DNA of 64,000 nt from Notospermus geniculatus (Eukaryota; Nemertea; Pilidiophora; Heteronemertea; Lineidae): the NCBI GenBank assembly GCA_002633025.1, contig NMRB01001498.1:107492-171491 (forward strand), read 5' to 3'. Every line of letters starts with the position of its first letter. Positions within the stretch are counted from its first letter, which is position 1. Position numbers and translations under genes: made by a program. Positions 10,273-20,364 of this stretch are shown here, one piece after another. Under the pieces are notes generated by a model that made no database searches, was not told where the DNA came from, and saw nothing but the letters and a program-made list of their open reading frames with translations.

Positions 10273-13200
10273 TGCGCATGCGCAGTAGCGAATCATCTCG
10301 TAATGCATTTTCGAAACTGTGATCTCAGCCATATTGGATCATAGGGAGAAATCAGAGACATCCACCACTGCGCATGTGTAAAGTAGGTCACTCCAAGGTA
10401 GCAGCCCAAGCACAGGCAAATGCATGGAGACCTGTCAAAAATTCTCTCTGTACCCCATCCAGTATGGGGAAACATGTTTGCCGGGATTGGAATTTATAGT
10501 TCATGGCCATAACAAACAGTCTGCAAGATCTCAGCTTCCTGCTTGTAAAAATGGTTTCGCCTTTCTCCATCAATCACTCCAGGTCTAAAAGTGGTACCAA
10601 CCAACCCATTTCCCATGAACTCTGTCCGGAGTGGCCTTGTTCCAGGCTCTGTCATTCAGTAATAGTGGGTCCCACCAACGTTGCCGGTAGGGGATACAGG
10701 TGCTTATGTCCTCTACTTCAAAATGATACCAAAATTGCATAAGGGGAGCAAGAGGTGTTTTCGCCTTTTGGCCATAAATGATGGGTACTTTGATAAGGAT
10801 TTATGTCAAAGGGTGGCTGTTTTATTCGACTTATTCTTAGGTTTTCGGCATTTCCTTGGCCGTTTACCACCCCTTTGTGAAAGTACAGCTTTCCATAAGT
10901 GTGTAGAACTCGTACTCATTAAGAGAGGCTCCTGAAGGACAAGTCTTCTGTTGTCAGGGGTGTCAGGGGTGTCAGGGGTGCAAACCAAGTTATGGACTTG
11001 TCAATATTTTGGGCCTACTACAGTATGACTCCTAGGGAACTCAAGCCAGGCATTGCAGTGAGAGTGTCCACCAAGAGGGTTAGATTGTAATTGATGGAAT
11101 GGGGGTGGGGGTGGGGTGGAGGGGCAAAAAAGGGACGTAGCTCACATATTTTCGCAATTGATTTTAAATAAATTAGTGCCACAACCAGGTTCCTAAGAGC
11201 ACATCCAGATTGGGTAAGATACCTACTTGATCATATAATGTGTTTTCTGAAAAAAAATGTTTTCATGAGTTGCCATGAACTCTGTGTCCTTTAGAGGCCT
11301 AGAGGAACTTTCCAGAAACCATGCCTGCTTCTGTCTCATAGGTCAAATATTTGTGTCATCTTGTCTTGGGCGGGAAGGAAGACACCATGCTTCATTGTTC
11401 TTATTTCATCTTTCTTACAAGAGATTATTGTGGTTTATGAAGTGGTTGCAATTCATTGTTGGGGTTGATTTCTGTTTTTCAATCAAAAGAAAAATATGGA
11501 TTATTACTGTCTGGAGATATATTTGAGGGAAAGTCAAGTGTGCAAACATTGCAATGGATGGTAACACTGGAAATTGCAGAGAGAAGGTAGGATGATTTAA
11601 CTTATCCCCTCTAATTTCTTCTTGCTGATGACCCTTTCAACCTCATAAAAGTCCCGACTGGCAGGTTTTACTGGAGTTTCCTTTCTGCATTTTTTTCTTT
11701 CGGCTCTTTCTCAAAAAACACTTTAAAATCTATGAAATTTCTACGTGTCTCCATTGACAAGCCCAGCAGATTGTGAAGTCGAAACTAGAGCAGACGACAG
11801 GAAGTAGTATAGCCACCTATTAGCAGGCTTGGCGTTATGTCTCTGATTTCTCCCTATGTCTCGTCATATCTCGCGAGTGCAATCTTCGGTGCCATTCTAC
11901 ACAGCTGAACGCAATATTCAATTTTGACTTGAGCAAGACTAGTCCTTTTTATTCAGGGAAAGTCACATCAAGGAGTCAAGGGACTTAAAGTCACGTGAAA
12001 CTTTTGGGCTTATCATGTGAGCAACACGTCGACGTTGGTCACAAGACAAGGTGATGAATAAGGCAGAAACGGTAGTTAAGTCACGTGGTACATTCAGACT
12101 TACGTCAGGCGAATAAAACACCAAGGACACATGGACTAAAATTCCAAAAGATACGTCATGTGCCTAACTGTGTGTCAAAGTGACATCGGACACCGATAGG
12201 CCTATGCAAGGACTCTCCAGATTTTCACTTTCCAACTTAGAAACAGGGGATATATGCATTTTGCTTTGCCTTCAAGCGGTGACAGGACGTATCTCCACTC
12301 ACTCAAGATGGCGGGGGGGGGGGCTTCGTTGTTGCCCGGTGCTAAAAATCGGCCGTCGACGCCGAAATATGTGGTGCTGAGGCCAACTAGAACTGTGGAT
12401 GATTTTCCAATTCTGAGCATTACCAATTTTAAACTATTCAACCATTTTTCGAAAATTCCTTAAAGGTATGACAAAAAGGCGCCAACAACGCCGGGAGCAT
12501 GATTCGTCACGTGCAGGAGTTCGTAAAATTTGTCCTAAACCAAATTTTCCCCGTCGGAAATTCGTCCACAGTTCCTCGTTGTCCTGATATTACAAAGTGC
12601 TAGTCTAAAAATCATTTCATTTGGCATGGAACTAGTGGGTTGGGGTGCTAGAACTGCCTGTTTCTCGTGAAAGGTAAACATTCACAAAGCATGGTCTCTT
12701 AACCCCCAGTGAGTCTGTGACTTCACCTCTTCCGGACATTCCCAAAGTTGAGGTGACGATCATGACGTCAGCAGTCAAGACGAATTTTGTTATGTGAATG
12801 TTGCACCTTGCTCGGGACTGTATTTACAGGAGCTTTTCGTGATCAAAAAGCTCCTTGTCATGTGGGAAGCAAGGCTTCTTTTCTGGTTATTAGTTTGTAC
12901 ATACAAGTTCTGTAAATTTAATCGTAGATTTATTTATTGCGGATGCCGATTTGTGTATATATTTGAAACCGAATGAGTTTTCGTATACAGTTTATTGCAA
13001 ACTGGTGCTACGATGAAAACATGCATCCTGCAGAGACGAGTTCATTTCATCACAGTTTGCGTAAATCGGACGTCTAGTCTCGACTGCGTGTTCAGCGCAT
13101 TCACCACTTTCTTGACCCGTCCTTGGAGAATAGAGATGAACAGACCCCTGATTGGTCCATGCGTGGAAATCATCGCTCCTGATTGGACAATCGCCCCGGA

Positions 13201-13644
13201 AGTCTCAAGCTCAGAAAGCTGGTGAAGGTGTTGACGTTGCAGAGCGAGCCAATCGAAAGTATGGCAACTCGACCATTTCCGAAGCTGTTCGTGCACCTTC
13301 GGAAAAGGCGGTCCAAACATTCCATGTGTGAGCACTGTAATACTTGTAAACGATGCTATTGTCCTTTTAAAGGCATATTTTTGTACGAGTGTCCACAAGG
13401 ACAGATTTCTCCTGTCAGAGTTTTGTAATAAACACAACATTGTGAATTAAAACATATTCAGTTTTTCTTTGTGAGAGCTTAGGGACGTGTTTTGGCATTA
13501 GAGCCGACCATGAATTCAATTCGTATCAGATATCGTATAGTTTTCCTTGCGGCGTGGAATGAGCAGGGGCTGCGGAGACAAAGTGGATCAGCCATGTCAG
13601 CGCAGCTATGTTACGGTGTGAATTTGGGCGGGACTGATAGAGTA
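10273..13644. other. Non-coding stretch after profilin
   Basis: The first 0.9 kb may be profilin 3' UTR if the AATAAA at 11167 is used; another AATAAA is at 13427. Visible features are a triplicated GGTGTCAGG-type 9-mer at 10956-10980, a G-rich tract at 11100-11124 (four or more G runs, able to form a quadruplex), and a G-run at 12312-12321. ORFs of 60-130 codons on both strands overlap each other and show no domain. Confidence 0.45.
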
Positions 13645-13744
13645 CATCCTCCCACAGCAGGGGTTTCGACCTCGCTCCTCTTCATCCACTCACACAAACT
13701 TTGTATGAAGAGGAACGAGACCAAAGCCCTGCTGTGGGAGGATG
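13645..13744. repeat. Short foldback, 40-bp arms
   Basis: The left arm starts CATCCTCCCACAGCAGGG and the right arm ends with its complement CCCTGCTGTGGGAGGATG; a 20-bp loop lies around 13695 and a few mismatches fall between the arms. It is probably a MITE or a terminal fragment. No target duplication was identified. Confidence 0.6.
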
Positions 13745-14497
13745 GATACAGGACGGGTGAGGCCAGGCCTGAGACCTGTCAGACACCTCTGGAATTGCAG
13801 GCAGTGGTCCTAGGCCTGGGCTAGAGGTTTTTCATTTCTAGGAAAGACCCAAAGCCTACCAAACACGATACGTCAGAGCACACGATGCATAGGCCTACGT
13901 TGTCCTTTCTACAGAAAGTCGACAATTTTGCACTCAACTCGGCGGCACCACTTGAGATTTACCGGAATAGGTAAATAGCCGCCAGATAAAGTTTATCAAA
14001 ATGATAAAAAGTCTCCATCAATCATCCGAAGTGTCTTTTTACGAACACTCCAAAATACCATAGTATGAAAGAGGACGCCATTATATATACCAGACATTCT
14101 CACTGGCAAGAACAACCGGATAAGTTGAGGCACATGAATCCTGGGCTGAACTACGGTTCGAAATGTGATGCCGTTGAAATAATGGCCACAAACACGGAAC
14201 CTGATGCTGATAGAAGTATGGAGGTGTTTATAAAACTTTACCAAATCATTTGTTCCCCTCCTTTTTGTCCTGAAGGACAGACAGATACGTAACAGCTAGA
14301 AATTCGACCTCACCTTGAGAGGGATGAGGTGCGATCAACCTTACAATTCCACAAAAACATGCAAGGTTCGAGAACAATGAGACCACAAAAGCATTCCAAG
14401 ATTCCAAAGCAGACCATCCCGAGGTAACCCTGTGGTTCCAAGCGCTCGTTCTTTCACGTCACCGCACACAAATGCGATGACGTCTTAGAGGACATAT
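13745..14497. other. Non-coding stretch, nothing recognised
   Basis: No ORF with coding features and no repeat partner in the window. Confidence 0.4.
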
Positions 14498-15485
14498 GCG
14501 GGTGATCCCACCGACTTTACGACGAGTTTACGATCAGTTTGCGATTAGTTGACGACGCGTTTGCGACTAGTTTACGACGAAAAATCACAGCCGACCAATG
14601 TACAGGAAAATCTACGTGCTTGCTGCTCGGTCGATAATGACTGGGTCCGCTAGATGCATTGAATTGGGCCGTAGTGACACCTAGTGGACAGCTCGTATTC
14701 TACAGGGTGTTTAAAAAAGTTGTCATCTCTAAAATATCTCCTAGAACCCAAACCCATGAATATTTTTGGCTCAGATTTGGTATGTAGATAGGTCAGGATG
14801 TATGGAGGTGCTGAAGAAATTTTGGCTCTGACCGCTTCAGGCGTGGATGAATAAGAGGCCTCGGACTGAGCAGGTGCAAAATGCAAAAATCTCAGAGATT
14901 TATCTATCAGAAAGCAATGAAAAGTTTATTTATCATTTGTTGCATACAGAATTAGCCAGGGTTACTGGAATCTACCTTCCACATGGCCACCATTGTTTCT
15001 AACAGAAATTTCATCTCTTCTTCGCATTCTGGTGACTGAACGGATCACCATATCTTGTGGAATTTCCTGGAAAGCTCTGACACCTGCACTTCGGACCCTT
15101 TTACTTTTGGTGTCACTGTTCCTTCATAACAAGACACCATCATACAAACATTACATAAACATTATGAGTATGTCTACACCTAGCAGCTTACAAAATCTGA
15201 GCCAAACATATTCATGGGTTTAGGTTCTAGGAGATATTTTAGAGATGACAACTTTTTTTTGAAACACCCTGTATTGACGACTAGTTTGCGACGAGTTTAC
15301 GACGAGATCAAACATGTTTGATTCGGTTCGGTGGATCAGCTTCAACGTCACGTCATTTCTCTACGATCAGTTTGCGACTAATGTAGTTAACGACGAGTTT
15401 GCGATTCGTTGACGACTGCCGTCGTGAACGAAAAATCGCAAACTGATAGTAAACTCGTCGTAAAGTCTGACAGTGGATCACCCGC
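14498..15485. mobile_element. GCGGGTGATCC-type TIR element, interrupted
   Basis: The ends are GCGGGTGATCC..CCGACTTTACGACGAG and its complement CTCGTCGTAAAGTC..GGATCACCCGC. Inside, words such as TTTGCGA, TTTACGACGAG and GATCAGTTTGCGA recur many times in both orientations. A second complete element (14703-15271) is inserted in it. A 92-bp mini version follows at 15523-15614, and related ends GGTGATCCACTGTTGCG occur at 17.9-18.2 kb and 57.87 kb. There is no ORF. Confidence 0.6.
14703..15271. mobile_element. TA-flanked element with about 80-bp TIRs, nested
   Basis: It starts CAGGGTGTTTAAAAAAGTTG and ends with the complement CAACTTTTTTTTGAAACACCCTG, with the inverted similarity continuing through ATCTCCTAGAACC and CCCATGAATAT. 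TA lies on both sides (14701-14702 and 15272-15273). The 569-bp body has no transposase. It is a mariner-type non-autonomous insertion and is younger than the element it interrupts. Confidence 0.75.
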
Positions 15486-15522
15486 ATTAATCATGCAGCT
15501 ACATCAAAAGGCAAGGCAACGG

Positions 15523-15614
15523 GGTGATCCACCGACTTGACGGACGAGTTCACGATCAGTTTGCGATTAGTTTACGACGGGCTTACGACGAGTTACCGAC
15601 GGTCGGTGGATCAA
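15523..15614. repeat. Miniature GGTGATCCACCGAC hairpin
   Basis: TGATCCACCGACTTGACGGA at the left is mirrored by ACCGACGGTCGGTGGATCA at the right. The body repeats GATCAGTTTGCGA and TTTACGACG, the same words as in the larger element just upstream. Confidence 0.6.
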
Positions 15615-15703
15615 CTTACAACATTACATAACTTTATTTCAAAAACATGCTATAGGTTGGGTGCTTTCATAACGTGATGTCGACAGCGACTGCATCATTT
15701 GGA

Positions 15704-16596
15704 TTACCACCGGTATTTATCAGTAAGTGAAAGAAGAAAGGCGTCATCATCTTCATCGATAAACCTTGCTATGACCTCGCCCGCTGCTTCCGACGCCCAG
15801 GGCGTCATCTGGGATCCAGAATTCCAGTTCAAGTCGGCATACGGAGTTGTGGAGACGCTCGAAACAGGCGAGACGCTTCTTACTTCATCGTCCGCGGGTG
15901 TTTTGCATGTTGAGCACGAGGGCACGGGGGAGATTTTCCCCATTTGCAGGTTTGTTGGTTTTTGACATCTTTTTGTTGAGGGGGCGGCGGGAGAGACTCT
16001 CAGCACGTTCACTTGCTTCTCATTCGTTGACCTCACTGTGTTCCACTCGGAGCGCTCCTTGTCCACAACCCCACTCGGATAAGAACGCAGGCCATGCCAT
16101 GGTGGATTTCGCACCAAACATTGTTGAATTCTCACCTCTGGTTTATCACGGGCGCCTGACAGACGATTATTTCTGTGGCGGTCATTTTGAATTTGAACAT
16201 CGTCTGAATATTCCGCAGTCTGCGCATGTGCGTTCTTATTCCGCCGCTTGGTCTTCCGGGGTTTGCCGTCATTCGTTATGGTCGACGAATCCGAATCCGA
16301 ATCGGACTCGAAATCACTCTCGTAATTCCATCCTTCCAGTTCTAATTCCACTTCTCTCTGTGTTTTTCTTTTCTTCTTCTGCTTTCCCTTCCCTCGTTTA
16401 TTTCCGGTATTCTTCGCCGACTCTCGGTCGAACCTGTAACGCCTGAAGCGTACGCTTCCAAGATGGTGGGGGCACACTGTCGAAGAGTTGATGTCGTGTA
16501 TTGGCGGGAGGGAGAGTTTTTTGCCTTTCGGACCACCAGGACTCCTCAGGACAGCCGAGTACGAGCTAAACCAGTTTTTATCGGGAGGCGGGGACT
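15704..16596 (-). CDS. Unknown host protein, exon 2 (C-terminal part)
   Basis: A minus-strand exon with acceptor TTATGTTTCAG|AGTCCCC preceded by a pyrimidine-rich tract (exon begins at 16596), open to a stop at 15704. It encodes about 297 residues: SPPPDKNWFSSYSAVLRSPG, a KRGKGKQKKKRKTQREVELE-type basic block, an acidic/serine block (ESDFESDSDSDSS), a second basic stretch KPRKTKRRNKN, several SPVSSVSTTP-type serine/proline segments and an acidic C-terminus ARFIDEDDDAFLLSL..YRW. No known domain is recognised. The composition (basic clusters beside acidic serine runs) is typical of disordered nuclear or scaffold proteins. Joined to 16918-17497 it gives a protein of about 490 residues. Confidence 0.7.
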
Positions 16597-16917
16597 CTGA
16601 AACATAAAACAGACATCCCAAGAGCAAAATTTTTCCCAACCCGTACCGCTTACGCTACGCAAATTAAAGCGAATTGATAGCGGATTTTATTTACATTTGG
16701 CTGGCATGGTGTAAACACAAAAATTTTGTAAACACAAAATTTCAGCCAGTCAGAATGCACGAACATTTCTTTGTTGACATTCTGGAGAAGTTTGTTTACA
16801 TTTTTTCCCGAAAATTCGTCCCCTTAATTTCAAAATTCTATTTCTAAATCAATTTTTTTCGATATCAATTCGCTTTAAATATGACATTTCTTGGTGGCCG
16901 TCTGTTATTCAACTTAC
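16597..16917 (-). other. Intron of the unknown host gene
   Basis: The donor is GATG|GTAAGT at 16917 and the acceptor TTTCAG at 16597 on the minus strand; the intron is phase 1 and 321 bp long. Nearly two thirds of it is the TTAA-flanked MITE at 16668-16874. Confidence 0.7.
16668..16874. mobile_element. piggyBac-like MITE in intron
   Basis: A 207-bp segment starting AGCGAATTGATAGCG and ending ATATCAATTCGCT, flanked on both sides by TTAA (16664-16667 and 16875-16878). TTAA duplication is the signature of the piggyBac superfamily. The first seven bases AGCGAAT are shared with the element at 41160-41546. It has no coding capacity. Confidence 0.72.
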
Positions 16918-17497
16918 CATCTTTTTTCGAGGGCTTCATGATGTCCGGGATCCCCCGATGCTCAGCTTCGGAGCGGACTCCGGCCGTTTCCATGGAAACC
17001 ACACAATTAGACGTACGTCTGTTAATGGCAACATCTTCGATATCCGAGCGACAAGACGTTTCTTCTCGGTCTGTGCTGGTGCCCCGGATGATTGACGGAG
17101 TTCTCCGATCTTTCCGTTCATGCTTCTGGTGAACTTTGTAACCACTTTCTCCAAAGCAGCCACGTCTTTCCGACCGGATCATAGCGTTCTCCGAACACTC
17201 ACGCTTCAACCTCTCCTGATTCTCCATCGCTAATTTTACCCAATCAACAGTCTTAATTCGATGAAGTCCGCGCCTGATGATTTCAGGACATTTTGGACAA
17301 TTTTGGGAGAGCTTTTGCGCCTGGGTTCTTTTCGTCAGCTGTTCGTGATTGGGTATTTTTTTCTGTCTGATCAAGCCGATACCGAGGCCTGTCGGGTTGT
17401 AAGGTTCTCTGGGTTTGATGTCGGTCTTGAACGGTCGGATGATGTTAGGGAACCCACAAGCGTTTTGTACCCGAGGTCTTACGCGATCATTTGGCAT
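16918..17497 (-). CDS. Unknown host protein, exon 1 (N-terminal part)
   Basis: It encodes 193 residues from ATG at 17497, with an in-frame TAA a few codons upstream, so this is a plausible true start. The sequence runs MPNDRVRPRVQNACGFP, then PREPYNPTGLGIGLIRQKK, then a Cys/His-rich stretch (NCPKCPEIIRRGLHRIK) and a long basic, charged helix-like region (KLAMENQERLKRECSENAM). It ends KPSKKD before a consensus GTAAGT donor at 16917; the codon is completed by exon 2. The exon contains no tandem repeats and is continuous over 580 bp, which argues for a real gene over chance. No family is recognised. Confidence 0.65.
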
Positions 17498-17769
17498 GAG
17501 GTTGTGACTTTACCATTGCTGTAATTTAGTGAAAATATTAAATCAAGGCCGAGCACTAGGCCTGAAACAAATGGCGACTAGGCGGCTACATCAGATAAGA
17601 GAAAACCTCACCTTTTTCATCATCTGTTCTTGTACTTCCATCCACTGAATTTCTCGGAGAAATCACGTACCGGTATTTGACTTCTGTTGTCAACGCGACG
17701 ACGTTGGGCTAACTTGACGTCATAATGAAATGCGAGCGATTGGGTGAAAATGTGACTGAGGCAACGTCG

Positions 17770-18164
17770 TGTTGACGTCACTCAGTCGTCATGGAAACTC
17801 GCGCGGACGTCGTCATGCCTACTTCGGAGAACCGAATCCGTTCAATCACAGAGACACATCGATTCATCATGTTCATCAACAATACGGGCCTAATGCAGCG
17901 CAGAACTGTACAGCGGTGATCCACACTGTTGCGATTTTGATCGTCGGCGACGTGCTTGCGGTGAGGTTGCGGCAATCACCTCCGCCCGACCGCAGGCAAA
18001 GGAGCAGTGAAGCGGGTGATCCACTGTTGCGGTTTTGGCTTGAGTCGGGGTTGCGTTCCCTTGCGACTCGCCTTATAAGGACTTCCGATTGCCATATAAG
18101 GTAACCGCAAGTGAACGCAACCGCGTCTCAAGCCAAAATCGCAACAGTGGATCACCCGCTAACA
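17770..18164. repeat. GTGATCCAC..TTGCG hairpin repeats
   Basis: The clearest unit is 18011-18160, a 150-bp palindrome starting AGCGGGTGATCCACTGTTGC and ending with its complement; the centre is CCTTATAAGG..CCATATAAGG. Upstream, 17915-18010 carries a partial unit beginning GGTGATCCACACTGTTGCG, whose internal text (GTGCTTGCGGTGAGGTTGCG) is found again at 57908-57930. The sister hairpin at 57741-57872 has the same TTATAAGGACTTC centre. Confidence 0.65.
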
Positions 18165-18582
18165 CCGCCGGAGTCGATCAGTGTTGCGGCTTTATCGCCG
18201 GTAGTAGCCTACTGCGGCAAAAATCCCTACCGGCTATGAAAATCCTTGCCGGCGGTGGGTTGAGGTGATATCCCGGGGGTGATTGATATCAAACATGTCA
18301 AACGTGTTTGATTTTGTCGCAGACCGCAAGTGCGCGCCGTAGAGGCCTCGCTGCAGCTTGTCATCCAATCAGATCAAGCAATTCCTTCACGTGACTTCAT
18401 TACATGGCTGGCGCGCGTATGGCACGGGGAAAGTGTGGCTTTTGCTGAAGATGAGTGGCCAAAGCATGAAAGGAAGGGTTGCATCCATTTTTCTTCTGGT
18501 ATAGAACATGCGTAGGGGCCTAAATCGCAACGGTGGATCAGGTTCCCTACTTGCGATCGCTTGCGGTGGTGGTAGTAGGCTA
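18165..18582. other. Non-coding stretch, repeat fragments
   Basis: It contains pieces of TTGCGG / GATCAGTG text resembling the surrounding hairpin elements and an ATCAAACATG..CATGTTTGA-like inverted word near 18290-18312. No gene is seen. Confidence 0.4.
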
Positions 18583-18724
18583 AGGGTGGGTGCACACTAG
18601 AAGCGATTCGCAAAGCGATTTGGAATCGCACGCGAATTGCTTTTGTTTGGGAGGCATTGCGGCATGAAATAACAAAGAACCATCGCATGCGTTGGGCGAA
18701 TCGCGTGTAGTGTATACCCACCCT
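18583..18724. mobile_element. AGGGTGGGTRYACACTA hairpin MITE
   Basis: The left AGGGTGGGTGCACACTAG is mirrored by TAGTGTATACCCACCCT at the right. The body has complementary GCGATTCGC and GCGAATCGC words. It is about 142 bp long and has no ORF. Confidence 0.65.
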
Positions 18725-18892
18725 AAGTTGCCGCAACCCCAGCTTGCCGGCGACGCGTCACCACCGGTAGCCGGAGGAATTGCGATCGCCGCACCCCAAT
18801 CGCAAGTAGACTGCGACGAACACGCGACAGTGGATCCCCGCTTGAACCAGTCACACGTCAGTGCCGCCGTAGATTTCTATGGGATGGGGAGC

Positions 18893-19192
18893 GATTACTA
18901 TTTTTGTTAGAAAAAGTTATCTCCGAGTTCGAATACTTACCCTATGGTCTACATTTGAATAATCTCGCCCACATCAACTCTCACCGAGTAAACAAAAGAA
19001 TTGCCCACGTGACTCCCAACAGCCAATCAGCTGCGGCCACTGAGCAGTAGGCCTTACACTCGTCCATTATTTTCGAGGAAAACCACGGCCTAAAACATAA
19101 CCAACCCCAGAAGATAGTGGGGAGGTGGGAGGGGCGACCATAGGGTAAGTATTCGAACTCGGAGATAACTTTTTTTAACAAAAATAGTAATC
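18893..19192. repeat. Foldback of DIRS terminal sequence
   Basis: The arms of about 57 bp (18893-18950 and 19136-19192) are complementary and include TTATCTCCGAGTTCGAATAC. The sequence after the left arm, 18943-19077, is nearly identical to the complement of 25849-25985 inside the right end of the adjacent DIRS element. It therefore looks like a solo terminus or a rearranged second end lying next to the full element. Confidence 0.6.
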
Positions 19193-19322
19193 TCCTTCGT
19201 TCTCTACTTACCCTATGGTCTACATTTGAATAAAAACAGAATCAAACCCCAGGCGGTGGGCATCTTCCAAATCAACCCAAGCCAAAAAGGTCTGGCAAAC
19301 GCAGACTACAACAGAGCAAAAG

Positions 19323-20351
19323 CTAAGGAGCTAAGCCGATCACCTGGCGGGAAAACTCTGCCCTGCCAGCCAAATCCCTCATGTAAAAAGAGGTGAAAGT
19401 GGACTCCACCTTCCAAGACGCCGCGTCCAATATGTCCTGAACAGGGACACCCTTCAACAAAGCCCAAGAAGCCGCCAGAGCCCTGGTATCATGGGCTGCA
19501 ACAGATGTTAGGTCCTGCTCCCCTGCGTCCTTGTAAGCGAACTTAATAGTCTTCACAATCCAGTTCGATATTGTGTCTCTGGACGCGGCCTTATGCCTCC
19601 CCCTCGCATACGTCACAAAGAGTCTCTGCTCCGAGCCGCGGAGAGGCTTGGTCCTGTCGACATAAAGGCTTAGGGCCCTACACGGGCACAACAAGCGATC
19701 CTCGGGGATGGATGACACCCGAGACATCTTCGTCAAAGATATGGACTTAGCCATATAATGAATAGAGTCATTTTTGGCCAGGAAACCTGGCACCGGAATG
19801 AGCGAAGTGCCAGACTGATTCTGACGAAAATGACGCGGCTCCACTGATAATGCCTGTAAGCAAGAAACACGTCTACCGGACGCCATAGCCAACAGGAAGA
19901 CCGACTTCAAAGTCAAAAACTTTAACTCCGCTTTATCCAACGGTTCAAAAGGTGCATCACATAACTTGTGCAGAACAAAACGCAAGTCCCAACCGGGACA
20001 TAACTTCCTTACTGGAGGCCTTTCAATGAAAAAGGCACTAATCATGCCGGTGAGCTCAGGACACCTGCCCACCGATACTCCACCCCAACCCGGGTGAAAC
20101 TTAGAAATTGCACTCCTGTAAGTACGAATTGTACGTGCAGACAAATTCTTAACAGTAAACAAATATTCAAAAAAGTCCGCAACCTGCGGAAGAGACGCCA
20201 ATTCTGGAACAACATTGTGCTCCCTGGCCCAAGAAATGAAAACATTCAATTTACAGTCATATGACCTGAGGGTCGACCTTCTGCAGGACGCAGCCACTCT
20301 GGCAGCTGCTGCCTCCGAAAACCCCCTTTCTGAAATCAGCCTCTGCTTCAC
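19323..20351 (-). CDS. DIRS tyrosine recombinase
   Basis: 342 codons are open on the minus strand. An N-terminal SAM-like helical region (YDCKLNVFISWA.., SARTIRTYRSAISKFH) is followed by the catalytic domain: Arg in MASGRRVSCLQA (residue 160/161), H-x-x-R in AAHDTRALA (288 and 291), Trp 314 in AASWKVEST, and the nucleophile Tyr 324 in FTSFYMRDLAG. All catalytic residues are present, so this frame could encode an active recombinase that inserts the circular cDNA. The listed first codon is GTG; the reading frame overlaps the end of the upstream ORF by a few bases, so the protein is probably translated from an internal ATG or by re-initiation. It is the best preserved part of the element. Confidence 0.88.
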   Translation of the reverse strand: MKQRLISERGFSEAAAARVAASCRRSTLRSYDCKLNVFISWAREHNVVPELASLPQVADFFEYLFTVKNLSARTIRTYRSAISKFHPGWGGVSVGRCPELTGMISAFFIERPPVRKLCPGWDLRFVLHKLCDAPFEPLDKAELKFLTLKSVFLLAMASGRRVSCLQALSVEPRHFRQNQSGTSLIPVPGFLAKNDSIHYMAKSISLTKMSRVSSIPEDRLLCPCRALSLYVDRTKPLRGSEQRLFVTYARGRHKAASRDTISNWIVKTIKFAYKDAGEQDLTSVAAHDTRALAASWALLKGVPVQDILDAASWKVESTFTSFYMRDLAGRAEFSRQVIGLAP

Positions 20352-20364
20352 AACAGCCAGGCAG

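Noticed and set aside
13042-13440. Minus-strand ORF of 132 codons overlapping a plus-strand frame and an AATAAA
   Set aside because: Both strands are open here with no recognisable product, and the polyadenylation signal alone does not define a gene.
15847-16446. Plus-strand ORF of 199 codons
   Set aside because: It is antisense to the better supported exon 15704-16596 on the minus strand, and its serine/phenylalanine-rich product is a shadow of that exon's lysine/glutamate-rich coding.
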